NCBI GenBank assembly: GCA_900317955.1
Contig: ONIP01000024.1
Location: 1 to 64,000, forward strand
From: an uncultured Bacteroidales bacterium
GTDB lineage: Bacteria; Bacteroidota; Bacteroidia; Bacteroidales; P3
Direction: 5' to 3'
Length of the DNA: 64,000 nt
The notes under the pieces are model-generated. The model saw nothing but the letters and a program-made list of their open reading frames with translations, was not told the DNA's origin and searched no databases. Below, one piece after another: positions 35,044 to 42,713 of this stretch; the first letter of the stretch is position 1, and every line of letters starts with the position of its first letter. The position numbers were made by a program, and so were the translations under genes.

Positions 35044-35378
35044 TCAAGGCCACGTATAATTTGGTCAACATAACGGTCAGAAACCGACGCATACTCGGCT
35101 TTGTCATACATGGTGACAAGGTAAACTTGAACAGAATCCGCTGTTTTCACCACATGGTAGGTGATGACGCGATATCCGCTGCTCTTGCCTTTGTGTTTGG
35201 CGGCAATTTTCAGTCTAATCTTATGTTTGCCTCCGCCTAAGTCGGTACCCATGCAAGGGTCATTAAGCAAAAGGCGTTGCAACTCTGCCAAATCGTCAAG
35301 CAGTGTTTTGTGTGTGTTCAACAGACGTTTGGCCTGACGGCGAAACTCATCAGAAGGAATAATTTCGACCTTCGGCAT
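35040..35378 (-). CDS. RelE/ParE-superfamily toxin
   Basis: 112 residues. The pattern fits the RelE/ParE toxin fold: N-terminal helix pair (SDEFRRQAKRLLNTHKTLLDDLAELQRLL), a central GTDLGGGKHKIRLK strand with basic residues, GYRVITYHVV, and YLVTMYDKAEYASVSDRYVDQII at the end. Members are ribosome-dependent mRNA nucleases or gyrase poisons; which one applies here is not decidable. It starts three bases after the antitoxin stop. Confidence 0.8.
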   Translation of the reverse strand: MPKVEIIPSDEFRRQAKRLLNTHKTLLDDLAELQRLLLNDPCMGTDLGGGKHKIRLKIAAKHKGKSSGYRVITYHVVKTADSVQVYLVTMYDKAEYASVSDRYVDQIIRGLE

Positions 35379-35381
35379 GGT

Positions 35382-35645
35382 TCAAACCTTTTTCAACTCG
35401 TCAATCAAATCTTGAAGTGTGCCTTTCGCGCTGTCGTCAGCCTCCATGGTTTTCACCTGCTGCCAGCCACGCTCAACACTTGCTTTCAGCACCAGTTGTT
35501 CAGCCAATTCTATATCTTCGGACAATAGTCTTTCGGTCAAAGCACGGCGGGTGCTTTTGGGTTGTCCGGCAATCAGCGACCAAAGCGCATCAGCGGCGGA
35601 AACCTTGCCGGAATTGCCAATATTCGGAGATACTACATTTTCCAT
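35382..35645 (-). CDS. Antitoxin of the RelE-like pair
   Basis: 87 residues from the ATG at 35645 (MENVVSPNIGNSGKVSAADA). The frame is open further upstream to 35720, but that part encodes a Lys/Leu run over the probable promoter, so the shorter start is preferred. The body is acidic and helical (SAADALWSLIAGQPKSTRRA; ERLLSEDIELAEQLVLKASV; an acidic C-terminus LQDLIDELKKV). I know no named family for it; small size, order before the toxin and 3-base spacing support the antitoxin assignment. Confidence 0.7.
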   Translation of the reverse strand: MENVVSPNIGNSGKVSAADALWSLIAGQPKSTRRALTERLLSEDIELAEQLVLKASVERGWQQVKTMEADDSAKGTLQDLIDELKKV

Positions 35646-35721
35646 GATTATCTTTTTTTTCAGTTTTAGAAACGTCAAAGAAAGCAAAATATTGTGTTGT
35701 TGAACACATTTATTCTGCATA

Positions 35722-35785
35722 AACCCCTACCCTTTCGGGTAGTTTTTCATCTGGCATTATCTTATTACCCTTTCGTGTAGGGGTT
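35722..35785. promoter_or_regulatory. Paired operator-like repeats between the toxin-antitoxin operon and the barrel gene
   Basis: TACCCTTTCGGGTAG (35728-35742) and TACCCTTTCGTGTAG (35766-35780) are 15-base direct repeats with one difference, 38 bases apart, and each is itself palindromic. Outer AACCCCTAC (35722-35730) and GTAGGGGTT (35777-35785) form an inverted repeat. The block sits between divergent genes and its right half covers the -33 region of the forward promoter. Confidence 0.65.
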
Positions 35786-35802
35786 GATTGTAAAGGTGTT
35801 AG

Positions 35803-35811
35803 TACTTTTGC
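35803..35811 (+). promoter_or_regulatory. Promoter -7 element of the barrel gene
   Basis: TACTTTTGC, 90 bases before the ATG at 35901 and just downstream of the operator-like repeats. Confidence 0.6.
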
Positions 35812-35900
35812 AACGCCAATTCGGAAATAATGCCTTCCTGTAAGGCTGTAGTATTTTGCCGACTTAGGCGTTTATTGAATAAATCAAAACATGATAAACA

Positions 35901-38219
35901 ATGACGAAAAAAACGATTCTGATGACTATTCTGATGGCATGTGCCATCGGTGGGGCAAAAGCCCAACAACTGACTACCAGAGGAACACTGCAAGATGCCA
36001 CTTCTGGCGAGGCACTTCCCTACACCAACTGCGTACTGCTACGACAACAGGACAGCACCTTTGTTCAAGGAACCACAACCGATGCCTCGGGTCTATTCCG
36101 TTTCAGCCCTGTGGACACGGGCAAATATCTGCTTCGTATCTCTTCCATTGGCTATGAACCCTATTGGCAGCAAATCAGCCTGCCGCCCGACACGGCATTG
36201 GGTACAATCAGCCTATTCCATAGCACCACAAACTTGCAGGCCGTAAGCGTCACCGCCCAGCGGCCGCTCTATTCCGCTGACGGCGAGAAGACATTCTATC
36301 ACGTGGAAGACGACCCCAGCGTGCAGACAGGCACAGCCAGCGACGCCCTCCAGAACGCACCGGGCGTGGAGGTGGATGCCGAGGGCAACATCACCTACCG
36401 CGGCAAGTCCGCAGTGGAGGTATGGATCAACAACCGCCCTTCGAATATGGATGGCGAAGCACTTAAGCAATACATCAAGACGCTCCCAGCCTCAAGCATC
36501 AAGCGCATCGAGGTGCTGAGCAACCCCTCGGCGCGTTATGGTACCAGTGGCAGCATCATAAATATCGTCACCGATGGTCGCAATCCACTCAACCAGCTAC
36601 TGTCCGTTGGCTTCAAAGCCAGTACCGGTCCCCGTTTCTCGCCGTGGGTGAGTTATGTCTATAACAACGACAAACTAAGTCTCAACCTCTACGGCAGTGC
36701 CTATTTTAACGACTACAAGGTAACCAGCGAGCAGCACTCGCGACTGCTGACCGACGACAGCCTGCTTTCCTCAACAAATGACTACACCGGCAACGAGTTG
36801 CAACGGTCAAGAAACTACAACATTGGAGGCAAACTTGACTACCATTTCGACGACCGAAACACCTTCTCGGCGTGGGCGTGGTTCTATCCCTCGTTCTTTA
36901 ATATGGATGTGGACTTTGACGTGAGCCGAATAGAGTACATCAGCCATCCCGGCGACTACAGCTACCGCTCCAATGTGGAAGCGCATCAGCATTACATCAG
37001 CGGCAACGTGGGTGCCTACTATCAGCACAAATTCGACACCGCAGGGCGCGAGATTGAGTTCAACTGGAACGGTGGCCTGACCAGCGGGCTCAACGACCGC
37101 ATCCGGCAACGTCAATATGCCAACTTCCCAGCATTGGACTTCACTCGTCATAGCAATCTTGACCAGTGGGGAAGTAGAAACGACCTTTACGTCGACTACA
37201 CTCACCCATATTTTCATTATAAGCCGCAGAACAGAACCCATCACCTCGACACGCTTGCTAATGGCATCTACCAGCGCGATTCCCTGCGCAGCTACATCTT
37301 TAACGACCGCGAGACCGACCTGACTTTCTATATCACCGTCCAGCAGAAGATTGGTCGGCTGACCCTCAAAGGCGGCTTGCGTGGCGAGAACCAGTGGCTG
37401 CAACGCAAACACAACATCGCGTCGTGCGACTTCGACAAGTACTATTTCGGCCTAGTCCCTTCCATCCACGCCAGCTACTCCACCGAGAAGAACCACAACT
37501 TCACCCTGAGCTACACGCGCCGTTTCGACACACCCGACATTGCCAAACTCAGCCCATTCATCATCTATGCCGACGACAGCTATACCGTCGGCAACCCCGA
37601 CCTGCGTATGGCCTACACCCACAAGGCCGAGGCGGGTTGGACGCACTACACCGACTGGGGTTCCATCGGGGTTGAAGGCTACCTTAACCTTAGCACTGGC
37701 AATATCGACAACGTCAGCGATGTGTCCTATAGTCCTTTCTTCGGACGAGTTGTGCAGATGGACACCGCCGTCAATGCAGGCAACGTGCGCATGAGCGGTG
37801 CCGAAATGAACCTCACCGAAGTCTGGTACCGTATGCAGGTGCGTCCCGGCAAGTGGGTGGAGGACGAAATATGGAGCCACATTGTGCGACTCAATATGAA
37901 TGCAAAATTGTGGGGCAAAGTGGATGTGTTCGTTAACGGCAAGTTCTTCGGTCAGCAGATAGAGTTGCTGAGCCGTAATGAACCGTACTTTAACGTCGAC
38001 TTCGGCCTCAGCACCGACCTCTTCGACCGCCATCTCTCGCTCTACTTCAAGGTCAACGACTTTTTCAAGTCGTCCAACACGCACACCGTCTCCACCAACC
38101 CCTACTACACCGAAGACTATCGCTGGAGCTACAACAGCCGCTTCGTTAGCCTCGGCCTCACCTGGCGCATCGGCAAGATGGAACTCGAAAGCAAAGGCCG
38201 ACAAGGTGCCGCATATTAA
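35901..38219 (+). CDS. Outer membrane beta-barrel protein (OMP_b-brl / TonB-receptor-like)
   Basis: 772 residues with a signal peptide (ILMTILMACAIGGAKAQ). Residues about 25-105 are a carboxypeptidase-regulatory-like domain (GTTTDASGLFRFSPVDTGKYLLRISSIGYEPY). A plug-like region follows (ASDALQNAPGVEVDAEGNITYRGKSAVEVWINNRP; IEVLSNPSARYGTSGSIINI), then a large barrel of alternating aromatic strands. This is the OMP_b-brl_3 branch of TonB-dependent receptor relatives. No TonB box was seen. The barrel-ending strand SLGLTWRIGKM is followed by a tail, ESKGRQGAAY, also found at the end of the next gene. Confidence 0.85.
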   Translation: MTKKTILMTILMACAIGGAKAQQLTTRGTLQDATSGEALPYTNCVLLRQQDSTFVQGTTTDASGLFRFSPVDTGKYLLRISSIGYEPYWQQISLPPDTALGTISLFHSTTNLQAVSVTAQRPLYSADGEKTFYHVEDDPSVQTGTASDALQNAPGVEVDAEGNITYRGKSAVEVWINNRPSNMDGEALKQYIKTLPASSIKRIEVLSNPSARYGTSGSIINIVTDGRNPLNQLLSVGFKASTGPRFSPWVSYVYNNDKLSLNLYGSAYFNDYKVTSEQHSRLLTDDSLLSSTNDYTGNELQRSRNYNIGGKLDYHFDDRNTFSAWAWFYPSFFNMDVDFDVSRIEYISHPGDYSYRSNVEAHQHYISGNVGAYYQHKFDTAGREIEFNWNGGLTSGLNDRIRQRQYANFPALDFTRHSNLDQWGSRNDLYVDYTHPYFHYKPQNRTHHLDTLANGIYQRDSLRSYIFNDRETDLTFYITVQQKIGRLTLKGGLRGENQWLQRKHNIASCDFDKYYFGLVPSIHASYSTEKNHNFTLSYTRRFDTPDIAKLSPFIIYADDSYTVGNPDLRMAYTHKAEAGWTHYTDWGSIGVEGYLNLSTGNIDNVSDVSYSPFFGRVVQMDTAVNAGNVRMSGAEMNLTEVWYRMQVRPGKWVEDEIWSHIVRLNMNAKLWGKVDVFVNGKFFGQQIELLSRNEPYFNVDFGLSTDLFDRHLSLYFKVNDFFKSSNTHTVSTNPYYTEDYRWSYNSRFVSLGLTWRIGKMELESKGRQGAAY
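38187..38219 (+). repeat. 33-base 3'-terminal coding repeat, copy 1
   Basis: The last ten codons plus stop of the barrel gene encode ESKGRQGAAY. The copy at 38905-38937 differs at only three bases, all at third codon positions. Confidence 0.75.
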
Positions 38220-38235
38220 AATCCCAAATTGAACG

Positions 38236-38937
38236 ATGAAAACAACGTATAAAGAGATACACTTCGGCGCAATAGCCACGTTCTACGTGATAGCCATATC
38301 CCTGCGCCTGATAACACTGGTTATTGGCAAGAGCTATCCAACCATTAGGGAAACCTACGCTTTCCAGCTTGCCACTGGTTTAGGACCAGCCATCGGAGCA
38401 CTTGTTGCAATGGCGGTTTTCAAACGCAAAACAGAATATACCATCACCGGCAAGTCTGTTTGGAAATCAATTGTGACCATAGCGATTCCCTGCATCGCGT
38501 TCGGTATTGTCGGAGGGCTGAAAATGGGAGTATTATGCCTATTGGCATTTGCTTATGGCCTATTGGAGGAATACGGCTGGCGAGGATTCCTCCAATACGA
38601 ACTTAGAAGACTACCCGTGTGGCAGTATATCCTTATCATTACGGGCATGTGGTTCCTATGGCATTTGGACATGGAGCAGCGAAACATAATGCCTTTTCTC
38701 GTACTCCTGCTTTTCGCCACATGGGGAATAGGAAAAATCGCAACCGACACCCATTCGCTTCTTTTATGCTCGGCATTTCATGGCATCGTGAACTTCTCGA
38801 AAAGAGGGCTGCTTTCCGATACTACATACCTCGTTGCTTTCATTTGCATAATCATCTTTTGGATTGTTATATGGTATTTTGTCAAATTGCCCAAAAAGAA
38901 GAATGAAAGCAAAGGCCGCCAAGGCGCCGCATACTAA
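38236..38937 (+). CDS. CPBP-family intramembrane metalloprotease
   Basis: 233 residues with about seven membrane helices. The CPBP (CaaX protease / bacteriocin-processing) motifs are present: EE-x3-R as Glu111, Glu112 and Arg116 in LLEEYGWRGFL, His143 in FLWHLD, and His182/Asn186 in SAFHGIVNF. Members cleave within the membrane or process and protect against peptides. It starts 16 bases after the barrel gene, so the two are co-transcribed, and both end with ESKGRQGAAY. Confidence 0.88.
   Translation: MKTTYKEIHFGAIATFYVIAISLRLITLVIGKSYPTIRETYAFQLATGLGPAIGALVAMAVFKRKTEYTITGKSVWKSIVTIAIPCIAFGIVGGLKMGVLCLLAFAYGLLEEYGWRGFLQYELRRLPVWQYILIITGMWFLWHLDMEQRNIMPFLVLLLFATWGIGKIATDTHSLLLCSAFHGIVNFSKRGLLSDTTYLVAFICIIIFWIVIWYFVKLPKKKNESKGRQGAAY
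38905..38937 (+). repeat. 33-base 3'-terminal coding repeat, copy 2
   Basis: Last ten codons plus stop of the CPBP gene; partner of 38187-38219, with three synonymous differences. Confidence 0.75.
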
Positions 38938-39047
38938 TAGCCTAGTTATTTGTTTTTTTCTTGTTGAGAACACCTCCATACGGCCATTGGCTGTGTGGAG
39001 TTTCTTTGTGTCTGAGATACGATTGTCAACGTTAGCGAAAAAAGGAG

Positions 39048-39056
39048 TATCTTTGC
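39048..39056 (+). promoter_or_regulatory. Promoter -7 element of the lipoprotein gene
   Basis: TATCTTTGC, 24 bases before the ATG at 39081; a TTG lies 22 bases upstream. Confidence 0.6.
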
Positions 39057-39080
39057 ATCGTCATTCAATAAAACAGCTCG

Positions 39081-39680
39081 ATGAAAAACAGAATCATTCT
39101 TATTACGTTAGCCTCATTATTAGCACTGGCTGGCTGTAAGCAGAATCCCTTGGAAGACAAGTTTGACTCTTTCGACTGGGACAATAACGACAAACTTGAA
39201 TACACCATCGACTACACGGTTAATTTCACCGCCGACCACGACAGCACAATACAGGTGACAGCAACTGGTAATTATGGCAACGTGGAGGGAACCCAAGTAG
39301 AATCAGAGAACCTGCTCGATGCCGACGGAAACTATGTAAAGAACACCTTTATTATTCTTGAAGATTCCGTCCCGATGGGAAAAAGCATCACCTTGCAGCG
39401 TGGCGACTTGTCATACGGAGGTGGAAAGCCCGTCTTTCTGCATGTACAGACCGTCGGCAGCGACGATATGGTCGAGATAAGAATCCCAGGCACCAACAAT
39501 TACATGCTATACTCCATTCGCGACAATATGTTCTACGAGCCTTATGACGAGGAGCATATCACTATCGGCGAAGGACAACGCTTCTCAATAGTCCTACCCG
39601 TCATGACCGAACTCAAATACCCCAAGGAGAAAGAGAGCCACCGCATCCAGATTGCCTTCACCGTCGCCGCTATACAATAA
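39081..39680 (+). CDS. Lipoprotein of unknown function
   Basis: 199 residues with a lipoprotein signal (LASLLALAGC, Cys19). The mature part is acidic with many beta-strand-like segments and no recognised domain. A dedicated promoter precedes it. It lies next to the array-bounded gene fragments and may be the last intact gene on this side of that junction. Confidence 0.75.
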   Translation: MKNRIILITLASLLALAGCKQNPLEDKFDSFDWDNNDKLEYTIDYTVNFTADHDSTIQVTATGNYGNVEGTQVESENLLDADGNYVKNTFIILEDSVPMGKSITLQRGDLSYGGGKPVFLHVQTVGSDDMVEIRIPGTNNYMLYSIRDNMFYEPYDEEHITIGEGQRFSIVLPVMTELKYPKEKESHRIQIAFTVAAIQ

Positions 39681-39681
39681 C

Positions 39682-39825
39682 TTAGTTTGCGTCGGCCATC
39701 AGGTCTTTGCGACCTGTCAAGCTGAAGATGGTAATGTCATTGTTCTCATTGAAGATGCGCAAGGTACGGGGTTTTTCGTTGATAGTGGAGCCACTGGTTG
39801 CCACATCGTCAATAACAGGGTAATG
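39682..39825 (-). pseudogene. C-terminal remnant of a phosphoribosyltransferase-like gene
   Basis: Reading the reverse strand gives HYPVIDDVATSGSTI, the PRPP-binding loop pattern of type I phosphoribosyltransferases (as in ComF), followed by about 30 residues to a TAA. There is no start codon, and the similarity ends exactly where the octamer array at 39826 begins, with an in-frame stop at 39841-39843. It is a gene fragment cut off by the array. Confidence 0.55.
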
Positions 39826-39901
39826 GAATGTGTGAATGCGTTAGTCTTAGACTCCCGATTAAGCGATTAAACTATTAAGCGAATAAACGAATTCAAAAGA
39901 C
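39826..39901. repeat. Octamer-repeat element, class 2, copy 1
   Basis: Left arm GAATGTGTGAATGCGT, core containing CTCCCGATTAAGC (39852-39864), right arm of 8-base units such as CGATTAAA and CTATTAAG, ending ACGAATTCAAAAGAC. The copy at 42406-42568 shares the left arm units, the 13-base core and the 15-base right end. Confidence 0.7.
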
Positions 39902-40609
39902 ACCTGTAAGCACCCAAATGGGATATTGTGCAACATTGTCGATATTAATCTTGTTAACAAGCCACACCATACCCTTCCCCATAGCGAAACCAGACAGCAC
40001 ACCTACCACCAATTGCACTACAAGCTTCAACACCGCACCGCCATAGTCCGGACTGCCTCCTTGCAATACAAGGGATATAAATGTGGTAGTCAATACGTAA
40101 GCCATAGGGTCATTGGAGCCACTCTCCAATTCCAAAGTGGGACGAAGGTTGTGTTTGAGATTGAGTCCTTTCCCTCGCAAAATGGAGAGTACCGAAGCTG
40201 AGCCAGTACTGCTCATGGTCGAAGCCAGCAGCAGACATCCCATCACACCAAGAAACACGCCCTGTCGATGACCAGTAAGCAGATAGAGGATGAGGCCTGT
40301 ACCAACAGCTGTCAGCAACACTCCGGGTGTGGCAAGCATTATGCCAGAACCGATTACGGGACGGATGTCGGAAATGTTGGTGCCGAGACCACCTGAAAAG
40401 AGAATGGCACTCAACGCAGTCGTCCCAACTATGTGCGCATACTTTATGTTCTCAAACTGTACCAATTCCAACCCGTCACTGCCAAAAAGCTTTCCCATTC
40501 CAAGGAAAAGCAGCAACGCGGGCATACAGTAACGGCTACCCGCTTTGCCGACAAGAATGTTTACAATGAAGAACAGAGAGATTACGAGGAAAAAGAACTC
40601 AATCTGCAT
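39893..40609 (-). CDS. Truncated NhaP/CvrA-type cation:proton antiporter
   Basis: 238 residues carrying the first seven or so membrane helices of a monovalent cation:proton antiporter (CPA1, NhaP2/CvrA-like). Typical segments are ALLLFLGMGKLFG, the LSAILFSGGL helix and the LRPTLELESGSNDPMAYVLT ion-binding region. Complete members have about 480 or more residues, with further helices and a TrkA-C domain. Here the frame ends inside the octamer element (its last codons come from the repeat), so the gene is probably broken. It is the third gene of a tight reverse-strand operon. Confidence 0.75.
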   Translation of the reverse strand: MQIEFFFLVISLFFIVNILVGKAGSRYCMPALLLFLGMGKLFGSDGLELVQFENIKYAHIVGTTALSAILFSGGLGTNISDIRPVIGSGIMLATPGVLLTAVGTGLILYLLTGHRQGVFLGVMGCLLLASTMSSTGSASVLSILRGKGLNLKHNLRPTLELESGSNDPMAYVLTTTFISLVLQGGSPDYGGAVLKLVVQLVVGVLSGFAMGKGMVWLVNKINIDNVAQYPIWVLTGVF

Positions 40610-40615
40610 AACACA

Positions 40616-41137
40616 TTATTTTGTCATGTGAAGCAACTCTGCTGCCATGGGTCCGGTGATAACTCGCACTCCGGTCTCGGTCTCGATGTGGCCATTCTGG
40701 TCACGGACTGCCTGAACAAGTACACATTCCCCATCGCGACTGGCAAGCAACCTCACCGCAGTGTTGGAACTGACAACAGGATGCATGCAGGCCAGCTTCC
40801 GGAGTTCGTCATTGTTGATGGCCTCGACAATGTCTCTGTAGTCGTCAATATTAAGGTACACTTTCTTTTCACACATACGGCTATGGGTGGGCAGGTATAC
40901 GAAGTGGGTCATGGCTCCCGAAAGGTTCATGGCTGTGAGAACAAGTCCAACAACCGTGGCAATCAATCCAACGGTCAAGCAGGTTGCCGACAGTGTGTCG
41001 CTCATCTTCACCCTGCCTAACAGTACCAACAGGCCGACTCCAACGGCCAATACCAATAAGGCAAGCAACGGTGTGTTTCTTTTCCGGGCTATTTTGCCCG
41101 ACAGTTCTGTTTCAATATATTGTTCAATTGTTTTCAT
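40616..41137 (-). CDS. Membrane protein of unknown function
   Basis: 173 residues. Two transmembrane segments near the N-terminus (TPLLALLVLAVGVGLLVLLG and ATCLTVGLIATVVGLVLTAM) are followed by a soluble mixed alpha/beta domain. No family was recognised. It lies 6 bases before the antiporter gene and 7 bases after a similar two-helix protein; both may be accessory to the antiporter. Confidence 0.68.
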   Translation of the reverse strand: MKTIEQYIETELSGKIARKRNTPLLALLVLAVGVGLLVLLGRVKMSDTLSATCLTVGLIATVVGLVLTAMNLSGAMTHFVYLPTHSRMCEKKVYLNIDDYRDIVEAINNDELRKLACMHPVVSSNTAVRLLASRDGECVLVQAVRDQNGHIETETGVRVITGPMAAELLHMTK

Positions 41138-41144
41138 TTTTGTG

Positions 41145-41633
41145 CTATTTTATTTTGTTTACGAATATTTCAGTGAGGGGGATGTAACGCTTCCCCTCTA
41201 TGCGTGTGAGTTGTGAATAATAGACTCTCTCGTTGCGGTCGCTGTAACGCACCAGTGCCAGTTCGGGACGCGGCTGACGCTTGACGGACTCAAGTGCCAC
41301 CTCGTCATTGGCCTCCAATGCCGCCACCAACTGTTTCTCCGCCGTGAAGGGATAATAGGCGTAAGTGGGTTCCAACACAGCATGCAGTTCTTTGCTGTAG
41401 GGGCGACGGCTGTCGCCAAAAGCCCAGTAGCAGAGTACCGTCAAAAGACTGCAGGCACCAACTATGACTCCGTCAATCAACAGGGAGGAAGCCCCTTCGG
41501 AAATGCCTTTATTCATAAAAATTGCCGCACCGCATACAATGCCGACTGCTGTCAGCACCCAAGCCGACCAGAGCGGCAACAACGTGCGGCGTATCTCCGG
41601 CCGGGTATAAATATGTTTTCTAATATATTCCAT
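41145..41633 (-). CDS. Membrane protein of unknown function
   Basis: 162 residues. Two membrane helices (TLLPLWSAWVLTAVGIVCGA and LLIDGVIVGACSLLTVLCYW) precede a soluble domain of about 95 residues. Its layout resembles the following 173-residue protein and suggests a related pair. It is the first gene of the operon; no clear promoter was found. Confidence 0.65.
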   Translation of the reverse strand: MEYIRKHIYTRPEIRRTLLPLWSAWVLTAVGIVCGAAIFMNKGISEGASSLLIDGVIVGACSLLTVLCYWAFGDSRRPYSKELHAVLEPTYAYYPFTAEKQLVAALEANDEVALESVKRQPRPELALVRYSDRNERVYYSQLTRIEGKRYIPLTEIFVNKIK

Positions 41634-41767
41634 TTCAATTCCATTATATGATACTTCGCTCTGCTATAACATAGGACTGATTTTTCAAACAACCCCGGAG
41701 AGGTAGAATCTCAACAACCGCTGACAAACGAAGTGCAATCAGGGGAGGTGAAATGTCCCCGAAATAT

Positions 41768-41910
41768 GCTTGAGTTATTGCTTGAATGTTTGATTGTGTT
41801 AATGCTTGAGTGGCTGGCGCAATCAGATTTACTCAATCAATCAGGCAATCAGACAATCAGGCAATCAGATTTACTTAAACAATAAAGCAATCAGACAATC
41901 AAGCAATCAG
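41768..41910. repeat. Octamer-repeat element, class 1, copy 1
   Basis: Left arm of reverse units (TTGCTTGAATGTTTGA and similar), a 10-base core TGGCTGGCGC (41811-41820), then a right arm of GCAATCAG, ACAATCAG and GCAATCAA units. The same arm-core-arm layout recurs at 55214-55434 with an identical core. It fills most of the 386-base gap 41634-42019; the rest of that gap shows nothing definite. Confidence 0.78.
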
Positions 41911-42019
41911 TCATATTGTCAACCACAGCGAAAAAAAACTACCGTGGTGTTTCCACGACTACAATAATAACTCAGCCGCAGCAGGAATGCCACAGCCAAA
42001 AACATGGAGATGGAATAAA

Positions 42020-42391
42020 TCAGAGTCTAAGGCACTGAATAACGTATAAGTACCCCTTTGTCCAAGAGACAGGAAACCGTTCTGCACACTGCACATTGCG
42101 GAAACACTTGCCTTCGTGCAATACCGCTTCGGGACTGACTCCTGTCGAGTGGCTGTTTCCGCCAACAAGCCTGCGTCCCTGGCTGGCAAGACGTACAGGT
42201 GACGGAGGGGTAATGTTCGACTGCCCGCCGACTGCCAGGATATGATCCATACCCAGATCTTTCCAATGCGGACGGTCATTGTTATGGTCGACACTCTCCA
42301 AAATGCAGGACGGCATTTCTCCCGCCACCGAAACTTTGGTCGGCAGCAGCAGCACTATTGCCGCAAGCATTATGAGTATCAAACGTTTCAA
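42020..42391 (-). CDS. Possible small secreted protein
   Basis: 123 residues with a plausible signal peptide (LILIMLAAIVLLLPTKVSVAG). The rest contains SNITPPSPVRLASQGRR and ends VSWTKGYLYVIQCLRL; no family was recognised. It lies between two octamer elements, lacks a clear promoter and may not be translated. The signal peptide is the main support. Confidence 0.42.
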   Translation of the reverse strand: MKRLILIMLAAIVLLLPTKVSVAGEMPSCILESVDHNNDRPHWKDLGMDHILAVGGQSNITPPSPVRLASQGRRLVGGNSHSTGVSPEAVLHEGKCFRNVQCAERFPVSWTKGYLYVIQCLRL

Positions 42392-42405
42392 CGATATGTG
42401 TTTTT

Positions 42406-42568
42406 GAATGTGTTAATGTGTTTTTTTTGAATGTGTGAATGTGTTAATGTGTTAATTCGTTAGTCCTTGTCTCCCGATTAAGCTATTAAGCTATTAAGCG
42501 ATTAAACTATTAAACTATTAAGCGACTGAACTATTAAACGACTAAGCGAATTCACGAATTCAAAAGAC
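42406..42568. repeat. Octamer-repeat element, class 2, copy 2
   Basis: Left arm of GAATGTGT/TAATGTGT units, core with CTCCCGATTAAGC (42471-42483), right arm of CTATTAAG, CGATTAAA and related 8-base units, ending ACGAATTCAAAAGAC (42554-42568). It matches the copy at 39826-39901 but has a longer right arm. Confidence 0.75.
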
Positions 42569-42683
42569 CTCAACTTTTCACACTTCAAAAGTGAGGGACT
42601 TTTGAAGAAGGCTTTGCAGCCTGTCAACGGCAAGCGTTGACTTCTCCGCTTCGCTATCGACTAACGTTCACTGAACGTTAGTC
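42568..42683. other. Cluster of five consecutive hairpins
   Basis: In order: CCTCAACTTTT/AAAAGTGAGG (42568-42596); an overlapping, mutually exclusive CTTCAAAAGT/ACTTTTGAAG (42583-42607); AGGCT/AGCCT (42609-42622); GTCAACG/CGTTGAC (42623-42641); GACTAACGTTCA/TGAACGTTAGTC (42659-42683). No open frame covers the block. It lies just beyond the prfA stop. It may be a structured RNA, a terminator group or a palindromic repeat element. Confidence 0.6.
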
Positions 42684-42713
42684 TTCACATAGGCAATGAA
42701 TCCATTCAACCCA

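Noticed and set aside
39652..39870. 72-codon forward frame after the lipoprotein gene
   Set aside because: The reverse frame shows a genuine phosphoribosyltransferase loop; the forward frame has no motif and runs into the octamer element.
41768..41910. CRISPR array
   Set aside because: Units are 8 bases long, vary between copies and have no spacers, and no cas genes are nearby.
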